Positions 53,951 through 64,000 of a DNA stretch of 64,000 nt are shown here, piece by piece (position 1 is the stretch's first letter; each line of letters opens with the position of its first letter). The translations under genes and the position numbers were made by a program. Under the pieces are notes generated by a model that did no database searches, was not told where the DNA came from, and worked only from the letters and a program-made list of their open reading frames with translations. The DNA is from Eledone cirrhosa (taxonomy: Eukaryota; Mollusca; Cephalopoda; Octopoda; Eledonidae). The DNA lies in the NCBI GenBank assembly GCA_964016885.1, contig OZ024742.1, positions 14,671,622-14,735,621 on the forward strand, written 5' to 3'.

Positions 53951-54000
53951 ATTATTATTATTATTATTATTATTAATATTATTATTATTATTATTATTAT

Positions 54001-54191
54001 TGTTGTTCTTTGAGTCTCAGTCATTGATGTTATTTAACTGGAAAGTTTGTTGAAATGAATATCAAGCCGCTAACTGCAGCCTCAGACATTCAGGACATAT
54101 CGGAGGGTTCTTGCTGTTCCCAGCAAGCATGCCTTTTGAAGTGTTCCAAAAAGCGGGGCTGGGCTAATCTTCTTTAACCATCCTTGGAAAC

Positions 54192-54192
<1 letters not shown>
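54001..54192 (-). pseudogene. RLE LINE #5, unit 2
   Basis: Copy of 20712-20903, now lying directly beside the newer RLE LINE #6 with only an ATT tract between them. Confidence 0.65.
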
Positions 54193-54236
<44 letters not shown>

Positions 54237-54453
54237 GAATGCCATGGTTGACGGAGGCTCGGCTCTGTAAGGTATTGTAAATTTTGACCGCTATAACAAT
54301 TATAAATTGTTTAAAACTTTAACCAAATTGTAGACAAAAACACCCTCCTCCTCGTGAGAGGGGTCTTTCTGCCCGTTATTTGGCCCTTCGGGGTTAAATA
54401 ACCGCTTATTGGGGTTTTGTGCCCAATATTTATTTTAAACAAAAAAAAAAAAC

Positions 54454-54827
54454 ATGGCCACGAAAAAGAATTTTCATAGGTCACTCCCACTCATTCCGTC
54501 TTCTTCTTCCTCAATCGTCACTACAGCAGAGAGAAGATTGTCTCTCTCCCTCCCTTCTCTAAATGTGTCTCTCTCCCTCCCTTCTCTTTCGCAAGCGACG
54601 CCAGTCAAGAAAAATCACGTGAAAATCATGGAACATTTCTCCACGACGACGACAATGACGAAAAAGGTGTACGGTAAATACGAAAACCCATTTCATTCGT
54701 CTGACGTCATGAATAATAGCAGTAGCAGCCGTAATAACAGCAGCAGCAGCAACAGTGACAAGGAAAACAACAGTAGCAGCCGAAACAGCATCAGCAGCAG
54801 CATAAACAACAACAGCATTAGCAGCAA

Positions 54828-54862
<35 letters not shown>

Positions 54863-56571
54863 ACCACAGCAACATCGGCGGCGGTAGTAGTCGTAGTACC
54901 TGCAGCAAAAACAAAACTAACAGTAGCTCTGACGACAACAACAACAACAACAGCAGCAAAGAAAAACCAATCTCGTTTGCAGGTATCGCAAAGAACCTGG
55001 AAACCATCCTCATAACAAATGAGGAATTACAGGAAGCGAAGAAGATGGTGACGAAAGCCGGACACCGAGCAATCTGCAAGGCAGCCGAAAATTTTTTCGA
55101 AACCCAACAGCACTGTACGGTCACGTACCGTACAGTAAGCACAAAATCCCGTAGGGTTGAAAGAGCCACAGAGGCTCAAATACAAAAAGCCTTAGGATCT
55201 GTGTGGCAGCGGAAAACGCATATCACCCAAGGCAAGAAATATGCCACCGTAGACGTGCTTTTTGCCACACCCCAGGAGGCAAAGGCTCAATCCTTAGTGA
55301 CCATAAGGAGCGAGGAAATGGTGTTGGTGCCCTCCTACTGCGGGCAAAAAATTGTGTGGGTCAAACTGAATCACGCCCCCCCCCCCCCGGGATGGCCCCT
55401 TCTTGGCTGGCCGCGTCTGTCCTCGTCGGAATCGAGAACAAAACAACTGTACTGCAAGTACAGAAAAAAGTAAAAGAAGATTGGGTCGGCACCTCCATTG
55501 AGATGTTAATCCAAACCAACCAGGAGTGCATCGAAGCTATCCCGGATGTGATAGACTTCGATAACGGCACTCAACTGCCCATAAGTGTTGAGGGCAAACG
55601 CCCGAAATGCTTTCGCTGTGGATTGAAGACTCACCTCAGGGCCTTCTGCAACGAGAAGACCCTGAGAAAGGAGAAAACCCCACTCCTTCCGAAACCGGCT
55701 CCACGGCTACCAGCAACAGGACAAGCGGCAACCATGAACGATAGGTCCGTGGCACCCATACCCACGCCACGGAAATCAAGAACAGCAGCAGCAGTGGAAG
55801 TATTAACAACAACAACAGTAATACCAAATGCAGCTGCAACAGAGACTCCGCTGCAAACATCACCAACAACAACAAGTGAAAGAGTGGAGCTGGTACCCCT
55901 CCCCGACCTCACAGTATCAGACATGGAGTGTGAGGTGGGAGAGGGATGGCAAAAGGTCGAAAGAAGGCACAAACGCAGAAGCAGCGCATCGTCGCCTTCG
56001 AAAAGGGAGGAAAGAAATGAAAAAAGGGTAAAGGCTACTGCAAAGAGACTCACAGCAGCAGCACCCACACTAGCACCACCATCACCACCGGCGACAACCC
56101 AACCGCCAACAACAACAACACCTTCAACACCACCACCACAAGCACCAACATCGCAAACACAACAAAACACACACACCCTGCAACAACGACAAGAAAATAG
56201 CAGAACCACACCCCACCCCCAGAAAAACAAATGCACGGCAATAAATACACACAACAATAAACTAATGACTTACATAATTGAACACAGACATTTCACAGCA
56301 CGACTACATAATACCAGCACCAATCAAAACGCCAACGAACATAAGACTGGTAAAAATAGCACAGAAACAATACACAAACATTAAAACGAAATTCCCCAAC
56401 GCAGTTGGTGATTTCAGAGACCTAGGAGGGACTCTCAACCGTAGAGTATATTCGGACATACTCATAGAAGAGCCGACGACCAGCCGAAGGGACGATTCAA
56501 CGGTCCCTTCACCAGACGATCAAGTGAAAAGGGATGGAGAAACCATCCTTCCTCTACGAAAAGTACGGTAA
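54454..56571 (+). pseudogene. Tx1-like LINE ORF1, unit 2
   Basis: Same frameshift in the C13 run as unit 1, plus the same late shift. Residue changes from unit 1 are few (Cys to Tyr in KKVYGKY; Asn to Lys in CSKNKT). The CCHC knuckle CFRCGLKTHLRAFC is intact. Confidence 0.75.
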
Positions 56572-56606
56572 GTGGTCTTTCCCATCTTTTCCACTCCATT
56601 TTAAAC

Positions 56607-57536
56607 ATGACCTCACTCAGAATAGGCAGCATAAATGCGCGTGGCTTGGGGTCGTCATGGAAGCAGGGTCACCTGCTCAACAACCTCAGGTCACTAAACA
56701 TAGATGTAGTGGCCATCAGCGAGACCAGAATCTCCGAAGCACGGGCCTTCGGACCGATCCTCGGTGGCTACGATGTGTACGCATCTCCCAGCCGTCCTGG
56801 ATCGGGGGATGGAGTTGCTGTGCTTTTTCGGAGAGGTTTGGATCTCGCCATACGGGCCATCTTCCTGGACCCAGAGGGTAAGTTGGTGGTGCTGGACGTG
56901 ACCAGCGGAGACAGGCAAGCTTTCAGGCTAGTGGCCGTCTATACCCCTACAGGAGCAGGGCGGCCTGATTTCTTCCGGCGTCTGGAGACCTTTCTTGGAA
57001 CGTCCCGCTATTTAGTGTTAGTGGGCGACTGGAACGGGATCTTAGATGCACGCTGGGGCTGTGTGGGATTAGCGGTTAGGGGTGGAGGGTGCAAGAGCCT
57101 CACCAACCTGCTCAGGCGTTTTGAACTGTCTGACAGGTACCGATTGGATTTCCCGAATGTGCCAATGTGGACTTGGACAAATCGCATATGGTCATCCAGA
57201 TCATATCTAGATAGAGTATTTTGTAAGGAAATAGATAGGTCTAGCATAGGCTGTCCACAATTCAAGATAGTCAGCTACACGGACCACAAATTCGTGATCT
57301 GTGTGCTTGACTTAGATAGGCTTCATAGACGAGGACTCGGCTACTGGAAGCTAAACGCGTCCTTACCAGCGCGCAAGGCCTACAGAGACCGGATTAGCGA
57401 ACTAGTTAAGCGGGCGTTGACGGGGGCCATCGTCAACAACAAGTGGTGGTTTGCTCTGAAAAGAGCGATTAGAATAGAATCCATTAGGTTTAGTAAGGCT
57501 TTAGCAATAGAGAAAATAGAGCAGAGGGAGAACTAG
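56607..57536 (+). pseudogene. Tx1-like LINE ORF2 endonuclease and linker, unit 2
   Basis: 309 codons. It continues past the endonuclease into RKAYRDRISELVKRALTGAI, KWWFALKRAIRIESI and RFSKALAIEKIEQREN, the linker that unit 1 lost. A TAG follows. The active-site motifs match unit 1, with Gly to Trp in TNRIWSS and Asn for Asp in LLNNLRS. Confidence 0.85.
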
Positions 57537-58696
57537 TTAGAAAATTAGACGAGGCGCTTAGCAAAGGCATCGCGACCGACGTACTTGCGGCGAAATTGGC
57601 CCTTGACCAATTCTTCAATGCAAAGCACGAAGGCTGCGTTGTCAGTGCTAGGGTGCGTGCTCAGACACGAGGGGACGAAAGCCGTTCAATGGGCCCGAGT
57701 GGCGGAGGCGCGTCGTGGCAACAAAGCCACGATCCGATCTTTGGTGGACCACGACGGGCGCATGCTACTCGATCCCGGGCAAATGTGTTAAGCTTTTCAG
57801 CGACACTTCGCTCAGCTGTTCGGGGGCAGTGGTGGGCCGGGTCGAGGGATGGACTTTAGTGTCTACCTCGACGGACTGCCGCGGCTCTCGGCCACTGAGG
57901 CGGAGTGTTGCGAAAAGCCGATAACAGCCGCTGAAGTACGGGAGGCAATGACTGGCTGCACAAGGGGTAAATCGCCTGGTTTGGATGGTATGCCCTATGA
58001 ACTTTACGTACATATGCCAGACTTGTTCGGATGCCTCTTGGCGGACGTCTACTGCAACTGGCAACAGAACGGGAGGAAAGTTCATAGGGCAGACCATCCA
58101 AACCAGGCGATTTACCCCTTGTGCAGCCAGTCATTGCCTCCCGTACTTCAGCTGCTGTTATCGGCTTTTTGCAACACTCCGCCTCAGTGGCCGAGAGCCG
58201 CGGCCGTCATGTCAAGGTAGACACTAAAGTCCATCCCTCTATCCGGCCCGCCGCTACCCCCGAACAGCTGAGCGAAGTGTCGCTGAAAAGCTTCACACAT
58301 TTTCCCGGGTTTAATAATAATAATAATTGTTTCTACTTTAGGCGCAAGGCCAGCAATTATCCAGTGCATTACTGGTACTTTATTTTATCGACCCCGTAAG
58401 GATGAAAGGCAAAGTAAACCTCGGCGGGATTTGAACTCAGACGTAACTATGCTGGAAAGCATAGCGTCCGACTCTCTAACGATACTGCCAATCCACCACC
58501 GCGATTAATAATAATAATGATTTCATTTATTAGCCAATAGGGCTGACATGTAGGGGACAATACAAAGACAGGGACAGTGGGGGTTTACAATAAGGTCGAG
58601 TAAAAGTGCACAATGGCAAGACTAATTTAACAATGAAGATATAAAAATATAAAATAAACTATGCATAAATATAACAAAATAAATTCCCCAATAAGT

Positions 58697-59557
58697 GGTG
58701 GACACATCGTAGAGAGGGTAGTTAGGGAACCTGGCACGGGTGGGTCCTTGATCAATTTAGATCAGTCGAAAGTTTTCGATAGGGTCGACCATCGTTATCT
58801 GGCGGCAGTCCTGAGGGTGGCTGACTTTGGGCCCGTCTTCAGAGGCTGGATCGCTGCCATGCACAGCGACATCTGCTCTGTGGTGAGAGTGAACGGTCAC
58901 CTTTCGGAACCGTTCAACATCATGCGCTCAGTCCGCCAAGGATGTCCCCTCTCGTCCCTCTTGTACGTATTGACTCTCGAGCCATTACTGCACAAACTGG
59001 AGACGTTGACGGGGCCGCGCGAACTAGGATGTGGAAGATCCGTGTCAGCATATGCGGACGATGTCACCATAGTGGTGTCGAACGCCAAACACATCGAGGT
59101 GATCGGCACTACACTAAGAGAATATGAAGCGGTGACAGGAGCAATGATCAACCAGGAAAAGTCGGTGGGCCTGCAGCTCGGCACCTGGAGAGGCAGGTCT
59201 ATGCTGTCCAACAACGTCGTCGGGCGCTGGACGGATGGACCGGTTAAATTGCTAGGGGCCTGGTTCGGTCCGGACCTGCAGACGGACAAAAACTGGGACG
59301 AGGTGACGAGCAGGGTGTCTTCTCTCACCCAGAAATGGGCAGAGAGGAAGCTATCCCTAAAAGTTCGAGCGGAGGTGGCGAATGCGTACATCGCGTCCGT
59401 CATCTACTACCGCCTGACCGTCGTACCTTGTCCTAAGCCTCGCCTGACTGTGCTGGAGCGTTTGCTCTTTCGTTTTTTGTGGAAGGGACGCGCTCCGATG
59501 GTCAGGCGGTCCATCTGCTGTCAACACCCGCTACGTGGAGGGCTGGGCATGCCGTGA
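58697..59557 (+). pseudogene. Tx1-like LINE ORF2 reverse transcriptase, unit 2
   Basis: Copy of 25276-26136 with LDQSKVFDRVDH, RQGCPLS and YADD unchanged. It is preceded by the same SINE and inverted fragment. Confidence 0.88.
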
Positions 59558-59620
59558 CTGATGATGTGCAGACACGCGCTCAGGCTACGACATCTCCACC
59601 TCTTCCTCGACGGTGATTAG

Positions 59621-60607
59621 GTGTGGTCGCCGTTTGCTAGACGCATCTTTCCCCAGCTCGTCTCCTTGGCGGAGCTGCAGTCCTGGGTCAAGCGAAGACC
59701 GAGAGGGAGTGCTTGGAGACTGGAATGTCTTCAGGCCCTCACAACCCTCAACCAGTCGGGCAATGTGATTGGTGGAAACACCACCTTGGCGTTCTATGGA
59801 GGATTAGTGGAAGAGCGACGACGTACTTGGGGAAACTCTAGGCGTCGACGAAAATCAACTAGCCAATCTCTTCGGAAGAATTTCGGGCCGGGGCCTATGG
59901 ACAACTTCCAGAAATCCCTGGCCTGGCAGTGCTACCGCGGAGCTTTGCCAGTTCGGGATAAACTCTACAGGCATGGAAGTGCTGTCCGCCGGGCATATCC
60001 GAGATGCACACAGAGCGACGAAACCATCCTGCACGCACTTGTCCAGTGTCCGAGCATTGCTGACTTGTGGGTTTATGTCGAACACCTGCTGTCGCGTGTG
60101 GGACGGATCCGGCTATCAGCTGAGTCCATCGTGAGGATTGCCCCGCCCTCTTCCTTTATCCGGGAAGGGCAGGCAGTTTTTATCTGTCTGGTGGCCATGG
60201 CGAAAGGGATAGTATGTTGGACGCGTCTGAAAGGGCTGAAGATGAGCACTTACCTCTTCGGTGATGCCCTGATTAACTTTTTCAAATTTCATTTGAAAAG
60301 GAAAATCAGGGTAGAGAGGGAAGTGCTCTCTTCCCAGCTTTTTGTTAAAAGATGGGTGAGAGAGGCAAGAATAGCCCGAGTATGTGCCTGTAAATTGAAG
60401 GTGGAAAACTGGGAGAGGGCACTTGCCCTGGTGGTCAGGTTCACCGTGGCTTTTTTTAATGGGCTTTCTCCCCGATGGCCCTCGGAAGTCTCCCCCTATT
60501 GGGGAATTTTTCATTGTTCCTTTTTTGTTACATCCTCTGTTTTTGTTTTTTTAAACACGCAGAAATGCCTATTTATACCGTCCTGTATTGTCCTGTACTG
60601 TCCTTAA
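59621..60607 (+). pseudogene. Tx1-like LINE ORF2 C-terminal region, unit 2 (open through the finger)
   Basis: 328 codons without a stop, because TGG at 59925-59927 replaces the unit 1 TGA: SLAWQCYRGALPVRDK. It contains RCTQSDETILHALVQC. This shows that the unit 1 nonsense change is younger than the duplication. Confidence 0.85.
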
Positions 60608-60665
60608 TGTCTTACTTTGTGTAAACCCTTTTGGTTAATAAAGAAAGCATTATTATTGTTATTTT

Positions 60666-61121
60666 GCTAAACTGCTATATTTAGCTTTTGTTGATCTAGA
60701 AAAGGCCTTTGACAGTACCTCACTCTATTATCTGGTGGCCCTTAAGGAAATTAGGCATAGAAGAATGACTTGTTACAGCAGTGTAAGGCATTTACAGAGG
60801 AGCTGTCAGTAAAGTGAGAGTAGGAAATGAGTTTAGTGAGGAATTCAAGTTACATGTAGGAGTTCATCCAGGTTGGGTAGCCCACTACCATTGATTATAG
60901 TTCTCCAGGCCATAACAGAGGAGTTTAAACATGGCTGCCCTTGAGAACTTCTCTCTGCAGATGATTAGGGACTTACAGCTGAATCCATAAAAGAACTAGA
61001 ATAAGTTCCGACTATGGAAACAGAATTTGGTGTCAAAAGGTCTGAGAGTAAACTTAGCCAAAACTAAAGTGCTAGTAAGTAGAAGAGAAGATAGGACTTA
61101 TTCCAACTCCCCCTGTTTATT
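60666..61121 (+). pseudogene. LINE-A relic, RT palm, unit 2
   Basis: Copy of 27245-27700. Confidence 0.65.
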
Positions 61122-61151
61122 CCACCTCACCCACTATTATTTGGGAGCTCA

Positions 61152-61370
61152 GAGTATATATATATATATATAACGAAGGAGTTGTGGTACGGAACCAGAT
61201 GGACCATAATGCACCAGAGTACTCAATACTTAGGGTAGTAGAGTGGGTAATAGGAAAATGTATGACCCCGACGGCAGAGCTAAATCCGTCAACGGCTATT
61301 TCAGTCCAGAAATAGCCATCAAAATGGCTTGAGCTCTGCCATCGGGGTCATACATTTTCATATATATATA
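61152..61370 (+). repeat. Hairpin repeat in TA tract, + orientation, unit 2
   Basis: Copy of 27731-27949 with arms near 61254-61281 and 61332-61359. The TA tract to its right is 2 bp longer. Confidence 0.7.
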
Positions 61371-61372
61371 TA

Positions 61373-62956
<1,584 letters not shown>

Positions 62957-63020
62957 ATATATATATATATATAGATATAGATATATATATATAGAGAGAG
63001 ATATATTGGATATAGATATA
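62957..63020 (+). repeat. (TA)n / GATA microsatellite, unit 2
   Basis: Strongly contracted relative to 29521-29640. Confidence 0.95.
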
Positions 63021-63440
63021 TAAATACGGCTCCTTAATTGTAGAGCTAACTCTGTTGAAAGGAATCGACTGCTGTTTCTAGTTGTCGATAACCCTATTCA
63101 CGCCACTGAGACGAAGCTACTATGATGTGTAAATACAACACGTGGTAATAGCCAGCTGAAGATTTGAACTTGTAGTGTAAACATGGATTGTTGGAAATTT
63201 TCTTCCTTGTTGAAAATCCAAAATATCCACTTCCGTGGTTTACCATCTGATTAATTGGTGAAATATATTTCTTTAATGGAATATATAGAGGGAAGATTAA
63301 TCATATTATGAGATATCTATTTTTGAAGTTCTAGTCAACTTTATTTAGTTACCTACCTAGCTATGTGTGGTCACACACTTGTAAAAATTATCTCCTGTGA
63401 TTATTCATGGTTATATATATGTTAATCAATTTCTAGTTAT
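63021..63440. other. ~420 bp without recognised feature, unit 2
   Basis: Counterpart of 29641-30064, with two visible substitutions. Confidence 0.5.
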
Positions 63441-63650
63441 TATATATATATATGTGTGTGTGAAAAGAGTCAGGACCCCGACAGTTGTGCTCCGGCCGTT
63501 TCGACAGCTAGATCCGAACTAACCCAGCTGGGTTAGTTTAGATCTAGCTCAGCCGTCGGGGTCCTGACTCTTTGCCTACTACCCACTCTACTTTAAGTAT
63601 CGAGTACTCTGGTGCGTGATAGTCCACCAGGTTCCTTACCACACTTTCTT
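63441..63650 (-). repeat. Hairpin repeat in TA tract, - orientation, unit 2
   Basis: Copy of 30065-30270 with outer arms at about 63464 and 63573 and the same perfect 22-bp inner palindrome. Confidence 0.7.
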
Positions 63651-63652
63651 TG

Positions 63653-63795
<143 letters not shown>

Positions 63796-64000
63796 CAGGG
63801 TGTGGACGATATTTGTTCGCAATTTTCAACTGCTAATTTTATGCAAATTATTTTTACTTCCGTTGTCACTCTTGTCTTCATAAAAACAGTGACTATATTT
63901 CCATTATTTATTTTCAGAATAATTGATTATGAGTAATTTTGAACCTCCAAATTTGTGGAAGAGACACGGAGTTCTTCTTGGAATCCGTGCCGGGAAGACA
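63796..64000 (+). mobile_element. Tc1/mariner-type transposon #2, 5' part, unit 2
   Basis: Starts with the terminal inverted repeat (core gacgatatttgttcgcaa) and runs into the transposase N-terminus (NFEPPNLWKRHGVLLGIRAG). The window ends there. Confidence 0.9.

Larger units (their letters stand above)
54237..60661 (+). mobile_element. Full-length, defective Tx1-like LINE, unit 2
   Basis: Copy of 20957-27240, about 140 bp longer because the region after the endonuclease is intact. It keeps the inverted repeat (about 57774-58314), the SINE (58314-58507) and the inverted 3'-UTR fragment. Confidence 0.85.

Overview
The window is eukaryotic, intergenic/intronic, repeat-dense DNA, most likely from a cephalopod mollusc, probably an octopus. 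The reasons are: no operons or bacterial signals; many long microsatellites (AGT, ATGT, ATT, TA, CT, GAT); tRNA-derived SINEs whose tail matches the type abundant in cephalopod genomes (as I recall it, not searched); at least four kinds of non-LTR retrotransposon; and Tc1/mariner elements. The species call is inference.

The whole window is one sequence block present twice. Bases 1-32173 (unit 1) recur from 32174 to the end (unit 2, which stops at the equivalent of about 30796). The copies differ by few substitutions, by microsatellite length, by a ~1.2-kb retrotransposon insertion only in unit 2 (52767-53950), by ~140 bp present only in unit 2 (near 57361-57505), by a 13-bp indel, and by ~180 bp lost in unit 2 between TA repeats. 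This is either a recent tandem duplication or two haplotypes retained end to end by an assembler.

Unit layout (unit 1 coordinates): 0-4.4 kb, minisatellite, LINE relics and SINEs; 4.4-9.0 kb, a nested insertion in which a minus-strand restriction-like-endonuclease (RLE) LINE is broken by an LTR-like block, by a 2.85-kb terminal-repeat element and by a SINE; 9.0-12 kb, another LINE end and a second RLE LINE; 12-16.2 kb, a Tx1-like LINE end, a full-length SINE and a GAT-tailed LINE inserted in a third RLE LINE; 16.2-18.3 kb, several elements with ATGT tails; 18.3-20.9 kb, an RLE fragment, a SINE, a host-like exon, a LINE relic, a solo LTR and ATT repeats hosting RLE LINEs; 20.96-27.2 kb, a full-length but broken Tx1-like LINE with ORF1 and ORF2; 27.2-32 kb, hairpin repeats in TA tracts and two defective mariner-type transposons.

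Almost everything protein-like is retrotransposon or transposon. The exception is a candidate host gene. An exon at 19315-19510 encodes a signal peptide and six cysteines. A 43-nt exon at 32169-32211 adds two more cysteines in a compatible splice phase. A terminal exon at 34064-~34246 opens with a stop codon and ends with AATAAA. The gene crosses the junction between the two units. Partial neighbouring copies (exons 3-4 at 1-38 and 1933-2115; exon 2 at 51382-51577) suggest a tandem array of genes for a small secreted eight-cysteine peptide, with introns filled by transposable elements.
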